From NCBI RefSeq assembly GCF_000967865.1, contig NZ_JXRU01000033.1:1-64000 (forward strand): a DNA stretch of 64,000 nt, written 5' to 3'. The notes below the pieces were generated by a model. It was given only the letters and a program-made list of their open reading frames with translations, was not told the origin of the DNA and did no database searches. This DNA is from Microbacterium sp. SA39. Lineage in GTDB: Bacteria > Actinomycetota > Actinomycetes > Actinomycetales > Microbacteriaceae. The position numbers and the translations under genes were made by a program. Positions 1 through 9,066 of this stretch are shown here, piece after piece; position 1 is the first letter of the stretch; every line of letters starts with the position of its first letter.

Positions 1-30
1 TCCGGCGTCAAGGGCGCGTTAGCGTGAGTC

Positions 31-92
31 ACGAAGACCTCCGTGTGTGGACAGTGAGTGTGGTAACCCACATCCTGCACGGAGGTCTTCGT
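31..92. repeat. 15-bp perfect inverted repeat, possible terminator
   Basis: Arms ACGAAGACCTCCGTG (31-45) and its exact reverse complement (78-92) enclose a 32-nt loop. The loop holds a further 5-bp stem (TGTGG 59-63 with CCACA 68-72). The structure lies just beyond the stop codon of the leftward ABC operon. It could end that operon, or a rightward gene outside the window. There is no T tract, so termination is inference. Confidence 0.5.
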
Positions 93-128
93 TACCTCAG
101 ACGTTCACAACGTGTCGGGGAAGAACAG

Positions 129-853
<725 letters not shown>

Positions 854-857
<4 letters not shown>

Positions 858-2323
858 GCTTTGAACTTCCTCTCCAGGCGGTTCGCGAGCAGCGTCAGCA
901 GCGTGATCAAGACGAAGTAGATGATGGCGACGATGGTCAGCACCTGCGCCGACAGGTAGGTGGAGGCGATGATCTGGCGCGACACGAACGTGAGCTCGGC
1001 CAGACCGATCACGCTGATCAGCGACGTGTCCTTGAGGGTGATGATGCCCTGGTTCACGAACGACGGGATCATGATGCGGAACGCCTGCGGGAGGACGACC
1101 TTCTGCATCGTCTTCCAGTGCCCGAGCCCGAGCGAACGCGACGCTTCGGCCTGGCCCGGATCGACCGCCTGGATGCCGCCGCGGATGATCTCGGTCATGT
1201 ACGCACCCGTGTTGAGCGAGAGCGTGATCGCGCCGGCGACGAACGGGTTGAACGTCAGGCCGGGGAACAGCTGCGGGATCGCGAAGAACACGAAGAACGC
1301 CTGCACGAGGATCGGCGTGCCGCGGAACACGAACACGTAGGCGGTCGCGAGCCAGCGGAACGGGGCGAACTTCGAGATGCGGCCGAAGCCGAACACGAGC
1401 CCGAGGATGAACGCCGCGACCAGGGCGACCAGCGTCGCGAGGACGGTGAGCCAAAGCCCCTGCATGAGCGCGGGCCAGTACTGCACCGCGACCGAGATGA
1501 TGTCCGTCGCCTGCGTCGACGTCTCTCCGCCGGCGAGGTAGGTGTCGACGATCTCGTCGTACTCGCCGGATTCCTGCAGGTTCGCGAGGCCCTCGTTGAA
1601 CATCTCGATCAGCTCGGGATTCATCCCCTTGTTGACCGCGAAGCCGTACTCACCGCCGAGCTCGGGCTCGCCGACGAGGCGGAATCCGGACCCCTGCTGG
1701 ATGCCGTACGCCAGCACCGGGAAGTCCTCGAAGTATCCGACCGCCTGACCCGCCTTCACGGCGTCCACCATGTCGGTCGTGTCCGAGTAGGGCGTGACCG
1801 TGAAGCCGTACTCGTCCTGGTTCTCCTCGGCGAAGGTCTGACCCTGCGTGCCGGTCTTGACCGCGACCGCCTCGCCGTCGAGGTCATCGAGCGACTCGAT
1901 GTCGCTCGACTCGAGCACGCCGAGCTGGATGCCGCTCGTGAAGTACGGGTCACTGAAGTCGAAGGTCTGCTGACGCTCCTCGGTGATCGACATGCCGGCC
2001 ATGACGGCATCCACCTGGTTCGCCTGCAGCGCCTGCACGGCCGCGTCGAAGCCGAGCTGACGGATCTCGACCTCGAAGCCCTGATCTTTCGCGATCGCGC
2101 GGAGCAGGTCCATGTCGATGCCGACGAGGTCGCCGTTCGCGTCGGTGAACTCGAACGGCGCGAACGTGGTGTCCGTGCCGATGACGTAGGTCTCGCCGTC
2201 TTCGGCGGCGACGGCGGGGGATGCCCCGCCCAGAAGTGCGCCGACGGCGACGAAGGCGGTCAGCGCGGTCGCCAAGGCCGTGCGGCCGAAGCGGCGCAGA
2301 CGCGCGGAGGGTGTGCGGATCAC
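854..2323 (-). CDS. Fused amino-acid-binding protein and permease of ABC transporter
   Basis: A 489-residue protein joining two parts usually encoded separately. Residues 1-40 are a signal or anchor segment ([14 protein letters not shown], hydrophobic stretch, AVAAE). About 45-265 is a family-3 solute-binding domain ([43 protein letters not shown]). From about 275 to the end is a GlnP-like permease with the coupling EAA loop [20 protein letters not shown]. The same fusion is known from GlnP of Gram-positive bacteria. The binding domain should face outwards, tethered to its own permease. The gene overlaps the ATPase by ATGA, giving a complete two-gene importer. Substrate specificity is not evident. 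Confidence 0.9.
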
Positions 2324-2378
2324 GACGGATGCTCCCGGGGATCGGATGATGCGACCGGACAGCCGCCGATCATCAACC

Positions 2379-2936
2379 CTAACTGGCGGCTGCCGCCTCC
2401 TTCGGCGACAGCGTGATCCAGTACCTGCGCAGTAGGGCGTGACCTCGGGCCGACTGATCGCTCACGTCCTGCAGCACACCGCCGGCCTTCTCGATCGTGC
2501 GAGCCGAGGCGATGTTGTCGTCGTCGCAGGTCACGAAGACGCGGTCGAGACCCATCTCGCGCGCGCGGTCGAGCCCGAGGGCGAGCGCCGCGGACGCGTA
2601 CCCCTGACGCCGCCGCGACGCCCGGACCGCATAGCCGATATGGCCGCCGGCCTCGCTGAGCCAGTCGTTGAGCCTGTGCCGGAAGGAGAGGAAGCCGATG
2701 ACCTCGCCGTCGTCCACGATCCAGTAGAGGTCCTCGTGCACGAGCCCGTCCGGCAGCTCCGCGGAGGTGTCGGCATGCAGCGCCGCCTTCTCGATGAGGG
2801 CATCGAGCGTCTCGAGGTCCGGCGTGACCGGTGCCGACAGGCCCGATCCATCGATGTGCCCATCACCGAACTCGGCGACCGCCTCGGCCCAGCTGTCGAA
2901 GTGGTCGGTGGTCGGGCGGATGAGGTCGATCGTCAT
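2379..2936 (-). CDS. GNAT family N-acetyltransferase
   Basis: A 185-residue soluble protein with the acetyl-CoA-binding core of GNAT enzymes. Visible are the strand WIVDDGEVIGFLSFRHRL, the pyrophosphate loop RRRQGYASAALALGLDRAREM, and the C-terminal DNIASARTIEKAGGVLQD typical of RimI/YjaB-like members. The acceptor substrate is unknown. Its last codons form the right arm (2385-2392, GGCGGCTG) of a small inverted repeat with 2360-2367. That repeat may separate it from the ABC operon transcribed next in the same direction. Confidence 0.85.
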   Translation of the reverse strand: MTIDLIRPTTDHFDSWAEAVAEFGDGHIDGSGLSAPVTPDLETLDALIEKAALHADTSAELPDGLVHEDLYWIVDDGEVIGFLSFRHRLNDWLSEAGGHIGYAVRASRRRQGYASAALALGLDRAREMGLDRVFVTCDDDNIASARTIEKAGGVLQDVSDQSARGHALLRRYWITLSPKEAAAAS

Positions 2937-2977
2937 CGCCCGATGACATCACATCGGATGCCGTCGGCGCAAAGCCG

Positions 2978-3214
2978 TCACCTGCCCCGGAGCAACGCGG
3001 AGATCGAGACGTCTTCATCCAGGCGGCGCCAATGGACGCCCTCCCCCGCGCCGATGAGTCGCCAGTCGGCTCGATCGGCGGAGCTGGCGCCCGCGAGACG
3101 CGGGAACCAGTTGAGGGGTGCGCTGATGGTGCGCCCGTCCTTCATCCGGACGTGCAACTCTCGATCGTCGATCACGACGTCGACCGCGAGGTCGTCATTC
3201 ACCGAAGTACTCAT
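2978..3214 (-). CDS. DUF2442 domain protein, candidate antitoxin partner
   Basis: A 78-residue protein resembling the DUF2442 family. It has a short beta-rich start (AVDVVIDDRELHVRMKDGRTI), the core motif APLNWFPRLAGAS, and a tail DWRLIGAGEGVHWRRLDEDVSISALL, where GxGxHWxxLDEDxS is the family hallmark. The reading frame overlaps the end of the upstream DUF4160 gene by 20 nt. Such DUF4160-DUF2442 pairs recur in bacterial genomes and have been proposed as toxin-antitoxin-like modules. Which partner would be toxic is not established from sequence. Confidence 0.8.
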   Translation of the reverse strand: MSTSVNDDLAVDVVIDDRELHVRMKDGRTISAPLNWFPRLAGASSADRADWRLIGAGEGVHWRRLDEDVSISALLRGR

Positions 3215-3431
3215 GCCACGCCTCCTCGATCCGATCTCGCCGAAGCTCGACGATACGATGCAGTCGTCGCAGTTCCGGCCCGCTGAACCTTGTGCTCGAC
3301 GCCGATTCTACGGGCCTCAGCCAGAACTTGGCAGTGAATTCCGCGCGCTCCACATGCACATGCGGCGGCTCCGATCCCTCATTGCTGTAGAAGAAGAATC
3401 GGTATCCGTGAACCCGCAGAACCGTCGGCAC
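3195..3431 (-). CDS. DUF4160 domain protein, candidate toxin partner
   Basis: A 78-residue protein with the DUF4160 signature: MPTVLRVHGYRFFFYSNEG at the start, then EPPHVHVERAEFTAKFWL, and a C-terminal helix RRLHRIVELRRDRIEEAWHEYF. The EPPHVHV segment is the conserved core. It is the first gene of a two-gene unit with the overlapping DUF2442 gene. The role is unproven; pairing with DUF2442 suggests a toxin-antitoxin-like or nucleic-acid-related module. Confidence 0.8.
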   Translation of the reverse strand: MPTVLRVHGYRFFFYSNEGSEPPHVHVERAEFTAKFWLRPVESASSTRFSGPELRRLHRIVELRRDRIEEAWHEYFGE

Positions 3432-3549
3432 CGTCGGAGGCTACGCCCGCGCCGACGCGCCTCGATGGCCTGCGCGCGGCGTCCCCCGGACGAGGGGGAA
3501 ACCGCCGGTAGAGCACTGCCTGTGGAGTGATCCTGGCGCGATCGCTCAG

Positions 3550-3598
3550 GTCGCGAAAAACCACCCATCCGATGCCGGGATGGGTGCCTTTTCGCGAC
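3550..3598. terminator. Bidirectional terminator hairpin
   Basis: An inner 8-bp stem ACCCATCC (3563-3570) / GGATGGGT (3578-3585) with a 7-nt loop sits inside an outer perfect 10-bp repeat GTCGCGAAAA (3550-3559) / TTTTCGCGAC (3589-3598). Because of the outer arms, the inner stem is followed by a T run on both strands. It lies 6 bp after the stop of the leftward MFS gene and upstream of the DUF4160 gene, so it should end the MFS transcript. Confidence 0.75.
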
Positions 3599-3603
3599 GG
3601 GAA

Positions 3604-5160
3604 CTACTCGATAGGGGCGGATGCCGTGACGTCAGCACGTGCGGCGTCGGCCGGCTTGCCCTTCGGCACTCCGCGCAGGAACAGCGCCGCAACGAGCGCC
3701 ACCAGGATCACGACGGCCGGCAGCAGGATCGCCTGCGACATACCGGCCGCGAAGCCCTCGGCGACGGCATCCGGCAGCTTCCCACCCGAGCCGATCGAGC
3801 CGGCGGCGTCTCCCATGCCGGGCAGGTTCGCCTCGAGCCTCGCCTGCATGAACGTGGCGATCGCCGCCGAGCCGACGACCGAGCCGATCGTTCGCGTGGT
3901 GTTGTAGATGCCCGCGCCGGCTCCGGCCTGACGCATGGGCAGCATCCGCGTGGCGGTCGTCGCGAGCGGGCCCCACATCCCGGCACTGCCGATGCCCACA
4001 AGGGCGGACGGGAACAGGAACATCCAGACCGGGGTGTCCATGTTCACGAGTGACGAGTACCAGAACAGCGCAGCGGCGAAGGCGATGAGCCCGGGGATAA
4101 GGATGACCCGGGGGTCGGTGCGATCGAGGATCTTGCCCGCGAGCGGCGCGAGCACGCCCGAGAACACCGCCATCGGGACCATCAGCAGCGCGGCTTCGGT
4201 CGGAGCGAGGCCTCGGGCGATCTGCAGGAAGAACATCAGCGGCAGCGACATGCTCGTCACCGCGAAGCCCACCGCCGCGATCGCGACGTTGGCTCCCGAG
4301 AAGTTGCGGTCTCGGAAGAGCGCGAGCGGCACGAGCGCCTCGCTCTTGGTCTTCCACTGCTGGAGGATGAACAGCGCGAGCACCACGACGCCGGCGATGA
4401 TCAGGCCCCAGACCGAGATGGGCCCCCAGATGACGCCCCAGTCGTACTTCTCACCCTCCTGCAGCCCGAAGACGAGGAGGAAGATCGCGGCGGCGCTGAG
4501 CACGACGCCGAGGATGTCGAAGCGATGCGGGTGCGTCTTCAATCGCGGCACGAGGATCCACGCGGCGACGAATGCGATCACGCCGACGGGCAGGTTGACG
4601 AAGAAGATCCACTCCCAGCCGAGGCTGTCGACGAGCACGCCGCCGAGCAGCGGCCCGACGAGGGTCGCGACTCCGGCCGTCGCGCCCCACAGCCCCATGG
4701 CCGCGCCGCGGCGGTCGGCGGGGAACGTGCGGGTGATGACCGCCATGGTCTGCGGTGTCATGAACGCGGCGCCGAGGCCCTGCGCCGCGCGCGCGACGAT
4801 CAGCCCCTCGAGTGAGGTCGAGAGACCGCACCACAGCGACGCGAGCGTGAAGATCGCGAGACCGATGAGGTAGATGTTCTTCGGGCCGAAACGATCGCCG
4901 AGGCGTCCGGTGATGAGGAGCGGCACCGCGTAGGTGAGCAGGTAGGCGCTGGTGACCCACACCACGTTGTCGAGGTTGTTCGTGTTCGGATCGAGCGCGG
5001 CCTTGATCGCCGGGTTCGCGACCGAGACGATCGTCGTGTCGACGAGGATCATGAAGAAGCCGATGACGAGCGCCCAGAGGGCGGGCCACGGGCTCTTCGG
5101 TGCGTTGCCCGGGGCGAACGGCCCGGTCTCGGGGCCGGCGGCCCCCCGTGATTCGGTCAT
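3604..5160 (-). CDS. MFS multidrug exporter, DHA2 family (14 helices)
   Basis: A 518-residue membrane protein of the EmrB/QacA (DHA2) branch of the major facilitator superfamily, expected to expel drugs or other hydrophobic compounds by proton antiport. The early motif PALWALVIGFFMILVDTTIV is the family's first helix. The loop GRLGDRFGPKNIYLIG is motif A. The motif-C region lies around AGVATLVGPLLGGVLVDSLG. Length fits 14 transmembrane helices. The start at 5160 shares an ATGA overlap with the stop of the padR-type gene, so the regulator is co-transcribed ahead of the pump it probably controls. Confidence 0.92.
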   Translation of the reverse strand: MTESRGAAGPETGPFAPGNAPKSPWPALWALVIGFFMILVDTTIVSVANPAIKAALDPNTNNLDNVVWVTSAYLLTYAVPLLITGRLGDRFGPKNIYLIGLAIFTLASLWCGLSTSLEGLIVARAAQGLGAAFMTPQTMAVITRTFPADRRGAAMGLWGATAGVATLVGPLLGGVLVDSLGWEWIFFVNLPVGVIAFVAAWILVPRLKTHPHRFDILGVVLSAAAIFLLVFGLQEGEKYDWGVIWGPISVWGLIIAGVVVLALFILQQWKTKSEALVPLALFRDRNFSGANVAIAAVGFAVTSMSLPLMFFLQIARGLAPTEAALLMVPMAVFSGVLAPLAGKILDRTDPRVILIPGLIAFAAALFWYSSLVNMDTPVWMFLFPSALVGIGSAGMWGPLATTATRMLPMRQAGAGAGIYNTTRTIGSVVGSAAIATFMQARLEANLPGMGDAAGSIGSGGKLPDAVAEGFAAGMSQAILLPAVVILVALVAALFLRGVPKGKPADAARADVTASAPIE

Positions 5161-5780
5161 TGCTGTGCAGCCTTTCGCTGAGCGAGGTAGCGGTCTGAGT
5201 TCGTGAAGGCCGACGGCCCCCAGGGGATGCTTTCGGCTTCGAGTCGTGCAAGCAGCAGGTCGAGCCAGCGCAGTTCCGCGTCGAGGAGAGCCTCCTGGCG
5301 CTCGACCTCGACGATCACCTGCGCGGGCACACCCTTGTCCCGCGCCTTAACCAGGCCGTCGCGGTGCAGGACATGCTCGTCGACGAGGGCGGTGCGGCGA
5401 GCGCGGAGCAGCGTGATCGTGACGGCGCGCTCGAGGTTGTGCGACTCGGCGAGAGCCACGCGGAACTCGGCCGGACGGTCGACTCTGGGGAGCTCCCGCT
5501 GCACCCAGGCGACGACCGCGTCGCGGCCGGCATCCGTCAACGTGTAGGTGGTGCGCTCGGGGCGGTTGCCGTCACGATCGGTGCCGACCTCGTCGATGAG
5601 CTCCGCCCGCTGGAGCCGCGCGACGGTGTGGTACAGCGTGCCGTTGGTGATGGTCAGCAGGCGGTCGTCGTGGCGGAGGCGAAGCAGCCGCACCATCTCG
5701 TAGGGATGCATGTCGGCCTCGCGCAGCAGCGCGAGCACCATCACCCCCATGGGCGTGAGCCGATCCACGGCATCCTTCAT
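5157..5780 (-). CDS. PadR family transcriptional regulator
   Basis: A 207-residue regulator with the PadR winged helix: LLREADMHPYEMVRLLRLRHDDRLL, then ITNGTLYHTVARLQRAELIDEV and the wing ERTTYTLTDAGRDAV. A C-terminal helical dimerisation half follows (ALVDEHVLHRDGLVKARDKG), as in the VanR/PadR-s1 type. It precedes and overlaps the DHA2 exporter gene, the usual layout of a drug-responsive repressor with its pump. A perfect inverted repeat lies just upstream of its start codon and is the obvious autoregulatory site. The effector is unknown. Confidence 0.9.
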   Translation of the reverse strand: MKDAVDRLTPMGVMVLALLREADMHPYEMVRLLRLRHDDRLLTITNGTLYHTVARLQRAELIDEVGTDRDGNRPERTTYTLTDAGRDAVVAWVQRELPRVDRPAEFRVALAESHNLERAVTITLLRARRTALVDEHVLHRDGLVKARDKGVPAQVIVEVERQEALLDAELRWLDLLLARLEAESIPWGPSAFTNSDRYLAQRKAAQQ

Positions 5781-5793
5781 GTTCCCCCTCGAT

Positions 5794-5809
5794 TAGTCCA
5801 TGTGGACTA
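5794..5809. promoter_or_regulatory. Putative PadR operator
   Basis: TAGTCCA-TG-TGGACTA is a perfect 7-bp inverted repeat with a 2-nt spacer, 13 bp upstream of the padR-type start codon and in the intergenic space before purC. Position and symmetry fit an autoregulatory PadR operator controlling the regulator-exporter operon. Confidence 0.7.
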
Positions 5810-5865
5810 TACGCTCTGTTGCGCGTCCGGACAAGACGGCGGCGCGCCTCTGGAATGATGGGCGG

Positions 5866-6744
5866 GTGAGCACCTCTTCAGAAGGCACGGCACGGACCAT
5901 TCCCGGCTGGCGGCACATCTACTCGGGCAAGGTCCGTGACCTGTACGCCTCCGAGGATCCGGCGGACACGCGCATCCTGGTGGTCGCGTCCGACCGCGTG
6001 AGCGCCTTCGACTTCGTGCTCTCTCCCGGCATCCCGGAGAAGGGTGCGTTGCTCACCCGCCTCAGCCGCTGGTGGTTCGCACAGCTCGCCGAGGTGCCGA
6101 ATCACCTCGCTGAGGGCGAGATCCCGGATGCCGTCGTCGACCGCGCCATGCTGGCACAGTCGCTCGAGATGCTGCCGATCGAGTGCGTCGTGCGCGGCTA
6201 CATCACCGGGTCGGGCTGGGCGGAGTACCGGCAGAGCGGCACGGTGTGCGGCATCCCGCTGCCGGGCGGCCTGCAGAACGGCGACAAGCTGCCGGAGCCG
6301 TTGTTCACCCCGGCGTACAAGGCGCCGATGGGCGAGCACGACGAGAACATCACCTACGCGAAGGTGGTCGAGCTGGTCGGAGAAGACCGCGCCGCCGAGC
6401 TGCGCGACGCCTCGCTCGCGCTCTACGCCCGCGCCGCCGCGATCGCTGAGGAGAAGGGCCTGATCCTCGCCGACACCAAGTTCGAATTCGGAACGGACGG
6501 CGCCGGCACGCTGCGCCTGGCCGACGAGGTGCTCACGAGCGACTCTTCGCGGTACTGGGACGCCGAAGCGTGGAAGACCGGCACCACCCCGAGTGAGCGG
6601 ATGGCAAGCTTCGACAAGCAGATCGTGCGCGACTGGCTCGCCGCGAACTGGGACAAGCAGGGCGAGCCGCCCCTGCTTCCGGAAGACGTGGTCGAGCGCA
6701 CGGCCGACCGCTATCGGGAGCTGATCGAGCGCCTCGGGGCGTGA
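5866..6744 (+). CDS. purC: Phosphoribosylaminoimidazole-succinocarboxamide synthase
   Basis: SAICAR synthetase: ATP-dependent joining of aspartate to CAIR in purine synthesis. Of 292 residues, the front holds HIYSGKVRDLYA and ILVVASDRVSAFDFVLSPGI (ATP site). The middle has PIECVVRGYITGSGWAEY and the family motif LADTKFEFG, followed by LADEVLTSDSSRYWD. An upstream in-frame ATG exists at 5800, but homology begins after it. I chose GTG 5866, which sits 6 nt behind AATGAT (5854-5859), a plausible -10 for a leaderless message. It is read away from the PadR gene. Confidence 0.95.
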   Translation: MSTSSEGTARTIPGWRHIYSGKVRDLYASEDPADTRILVVASDRVSAFDFVLSPGIPEKGALLTRLSRWWFAQLAEVPNHLAEGEIPDAVVDRAMLAQSLEMLPIECVVRGYITGSGWAEYRQSGTVCGIPLPGGLQNGDKLPEPLFTPAYKAPMGEHDENITYAKVVELVGEDRAAELRDASLALYARAAAIAEEKGLILADTKFEFGTDGAGTLRLADEVLTSDSSRYWDAEAWKTGTTPSERMASFDKQIVRDWLAANWDKQGEPPLLPEDVVERTADRYRELIERLGA

Positions 6745-6810
6745 CGTTTCGTCTCGCGAAGACCCGCGCTGAGCGAGCGCCAGCGAGTCGAAGCGTCGCT
6801 CAACGACCGG
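6745..6810. repeat. Dispersed intergenic repeat, copy 1
   Basis: Begins CGTTTCGTCTCGC and ends CGCTCAACGACCGG, the same two end blocks as the copies at 20649-20734, 23009-23047 and 34930-35010, with a diverged middle. It fills the convergent gap between purC and vapC and supplies the last codons and stop of vapC. Confidence 0.6.
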
Positions 6811-7198
6811 AGGGTACCCGACGCACGTCGGTGTGGATGAAGTCGTCGCCCTTGAAGAGCAGCGGCTCATCGCGGGTGATGGCGAGGGCGTAGGAGAAGC
6901 AGTCGCCGTAGTTGAGCCGGGCGCGGCTCCCCGAGCCGCGCCCGAATCGCTGATAAGCATCGCTGGCCAAGCGCGCCTGATTCCCGTCGACCGGAATCAC
7001 GCCCGCGTTCACCTGGATAAGTATCGCCTCGAAGATGTCACAGAGCCTCGTTCCGCCGCGGCTCTGCAGGACGATGCGACTTTCCGCCACTGTGGCCGCG
7101 GAAACGGCCACCGGATTCTCCTTCAGCAGCTCTCGAAACTGCTCACTCTCCGGTTCGTTCAGCAGAATCGCCAAGAACACCGACGAGTCCACGATCAT
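6800..7198 (-). CDS. vapC: VapC-type PIN domain toxin
   Basis: A 132-residue PIN domain protein, expected to be a Mg-dependent RNase. Acidic active-site residues are visible: MIVDSSVFLAILLNEPE (Asp4, with a nearby Glu), AATVAESRIVL (Glu) and LNYGDCFSYALA (Asp), with a further DEPLLFKGDDF near the end. The start codon overlaps the antitoxin stop by ATGA, as usual for vapBC. The last codons and the stop lie inside a dispersed repeat copy, so the C-terminus may have been set by repeat insertion. Confidence 0.9.
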   Translation of the reverse strand: MIVDSSVFLAILLNEPESEQFRELLKENPVAVSAATVAESRIVLQSRGGTRLCDIFEAILIQVNAGVIPVDGNQARLASDAYQRFGRGSGSRARLNYGDCFSYALAITRDEPLLFKGDDFIHTDVRRVPSGR

Positions 7199-7458
7199 CG
7201 CGGTAGCCCCATGTCGTCGTACATATCCGCCATGATCTCTTCCACCGTGGGGCCGTTCAGAGGAATCCGACGGGCTTCTTCGATCAGTTCGTCGATGCGC
7301 GCGCGACGTCGCTCTTCGAAGGACTGCACCTCCCGAGAGACTTCCGCGATGCGCCGGCGCACAGCATCCTCGACCGCACTCGTCTGGCTCTGCCCGGTCA
7401 TCGCGGCCAGCTGGCGCACCAGCTCGTGCGTCGTCTCGTTCTTGATGTTGAGGCTCAC
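7195..7458 (-). CDS. vapB: VapB-type antitoxin (PSK transcription factor family)
   Basis: An 87-residue antitoxin whose start, VSLNIKNETTHELVRQLAAMTGQ followed by TSAVEDAVRRRIAEV, matches the Rv0623-type VapB family (SLNIKxExxxxLxxELAxxTG). It should bind DNA through its N-terminal half and neutralise the PIN toxin with the C-terminal segment. I chose GTG 7458 because family members begin at this residue. In-frame ATGs at 7488 and 7509 would add 10 or 17 residues. A 20-bp perfect palindrome overlaps the 7488 ATG and is the likely operator, which also argues for the later start. Confidence 0.82.
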   Translation of the reverse strand: MSLNIKNETTHELVRQLAAMTGQSQTSAVEDAVRRRIAEVSREVQSFEERRRARIDELIEEARRIPLNGPTVEEIMADMYDDMGLPR

Positions 7459-7477
7459 ATCTACCAGTCTACCTTCG

Positions 7478-7497
7478 GTTTCTACCATGGTAGAAAC
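7478..7497. promoter_or_regulatory. Putative vapBC operator palindrome
   Basis: GTTTCTACCATGGTAGAAAC is a perfect 20-bp palindrome. Two further copies of its half word (TCTACC at 7460-7465 and 7468-7473) lie between it and the vapB start. VapBC complexes characteristically autoregulate at such symmetric sites. Confidence 0.75.
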
Positions 7498-7583
7498 TTG
7501 TCCAGGCAATACTCAGGAATCGGTAGTCTGGCTCCATCACGGTCGTGATCCGCGAACGTCATCCCCCGAACTGAGGAGCCCGC

Positions 7584-8912
7584 ATGGCCCTGTGGAAGCT
7601 GCATGGAAACGGCCGCACTCTCGAGCCCGGCGCTGTCGTCCGTCCGGACGAGCGCCTGAACTGGCCCGCCACGATCGCGATCGGACTCCAGCACGTCGTC
7701 GCCATGTTCGGCGCGACCTTCCTCGTTCCGATCATCACCGGCTTCCCGGTCGCGACCACCCTGCTGTTCAGCGGCGTGGGCACGATCCTCTTCCTGCTGG
7801 TCACCCGCAACAAGCTCCCCAGCTATCTGGGATCGTCGTTCGCTTTCATCGCTCCGGTGACCGCGGCGACGGCATCCGCGAACATGGGCACCGCGCTCGC
7901 CGGCATCGTCGCCGTCGGCGTGCTGCTCGCGATCATCGGCGTCGTCGTTCACACGGTCGGGGTCAAGTGGGTCGACCGCTTCCTCCCGCCCGTCCTCGCC
8001 GGCACGATCGTCGCCCTGATCGGGTTCAACCTCGCCGGGGCAGCGCACAACAACTACGCGGCGGCTCCGATCACCGCCACGTTCACCCTCGCCATCACGA
8101 TCCTCTTCGCGGTGGTCTTCCGCGGATTCCTCGGACGCATCTCGATCTTCCTCGGCGTGATCGCGGGATACATCTTCGCGGCATTCCGCGGGGAACTGAG
8201 CTTCGAAGCCGTCGAGAAGGCCGACTGGATCGGCCTGCCCACCTTCACGCTCCCGAACTTCACGGAGCCCGGCACGCTGACGGCGCTGGCGATGTTCCTC
8301 CCCGTCGTGCTGGTGCTGATCGCCGAGAACGTCGGACACGTCCGTGGCGTCGCCACCATGACCGGTGACAACTCCATCAACGAGCAGACCGGCAAGGCCT
8401 TGATCGCGGACGGCGTCTCGACCACCCTCGCCGGCTTCTTCGGCGGATCGGGCACCACGACCTACGGCGAGAACATCGGCGTGATGGCCTCGACCCGCGT
8501 GTACTCGACGGCCGCGTACTGGGTCGCCGGCGCCGCCGCGATCCTGCTGAGCCTGTCGCCGAAGTTCGGCGAGGTCATCAACTCGGTGCCCGCCGGCGTG
8601 CTCGGCGGCGTCACGACCGCCCTCTACGGCCTGATCGGCGTGATCGGCATCAAGATCTGGGTCGACAACCGCGTCGACTTCTCCCGCCCGGTGAACCAGT
8701 ACACGGCCGCGGTCGCGCTCATCATGGCCGTCGGCGGATTCATGATCAAGGACGAGGCTTCCGGCTTCGAGCTCGGCGGGATCGTCATCGCGACCGTCGC
8801 CGCGATCCTGATCTATCACCTGGGCAATCTCGTCGCGCGGCTGCGCAAGACCGGCACCGACGACCCGAAGCCGCTCGCGGCTGTCGGTCCGCTCGGCGGC
8901 GACCCCGCCTGA
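7584..8912 (+). CDS. Uracil/xanthine permease (NCS2 family)
   Basis: A 442-residue nucleobase-cation symporter of the inner membrane. The N-terminus LNWPATIAIGLQHVVAMFGATF carries the QH motif of NCS2 helix 1. VLVLIAENVGHVRGVA matches the helix 8 substrate-binding Glu region. The region FFGGSGTTTYGENIGVMASTRVYST is the NCS2 helix 10 signature with its conserved Gly/Thr/Asn residues. This looks closer to UraA (uracil) than to xanthine carriers, but I would not fix the substrate. A good ribosome site (GAGGAG) precedes the ATG. Confidence 0.92.
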   Translation: MALWKLHGNGRTLEPGAVVRPDERLNWPATIAIGLQHVVAMFGATFLVPIITGFPVATTLLFSGVGTILFLLVTRNKLPSYLGSSFAFIAPVTAATASANMGTALAGIVAVGVLLAIIGVVVHTVGVKWVDRFLPPVLAGTIVALIGFNLAGAAHNNYAAAPITATFTLAITILFAVVFRGFLGRISIFLGVIAGYIFAAFRGELSFEAVEKADWIGLPTFTLPNFTEPGTLTALAMFLPVVLVLIAENVGHVRGVATMTGDNSINEQTGKALIADGVSTTLAGFFGGSGTTTYGENIGVMASTRVYSTAAYWVAGAAAILLSLSPKFGEVINSVPAGVLGGVTTALYGLIGVIGIKIWVDNRVDFSRPVNQYTAAVALIMAVGGFMIKDEASGFELGGIVIATVAAILIYHLGNLVARLRKTGTDDPKPLAAVGPLGGDPA

Positions 8913-8951
8913 CGCACCGCGCGCGCCGACCGGTGCCGGCGGCTTCGCGTG

Positions 8952-9030
8952 CACAACTCAGCAAGAATTCGCGGAAACTCCTCCGAGAGGCCGGTTTTCG
9001 ACGGTTCCATCCCGTTCTTGCTGAGTTGTG
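8952..9030. repeat. Long inverted repeat element, copy A
   Basis: A 16-bp perfect stem, CACAACTCAGCAAGAA (8952-8967) with its reverse complement (9015-9030), encloses 47 nt. It fills the convergent gap between the permease and the biotin carboxylase gene. The arm word recurs, with one base changed, in the element at 22200-22284. It may act as a bidirectional terminator. Confidence 0.7.
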
Positions 9031-9066
9031 AACCGGGCGGCACCGGGACCGACCCGAACGATGCGA

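Noticed and set aside
1..27. Possible 3' end of a rightward gene (frame 1 reads SGVKGALA then stop)
   Set aside because: Only eight codons are visible, which is too little to support a feature.
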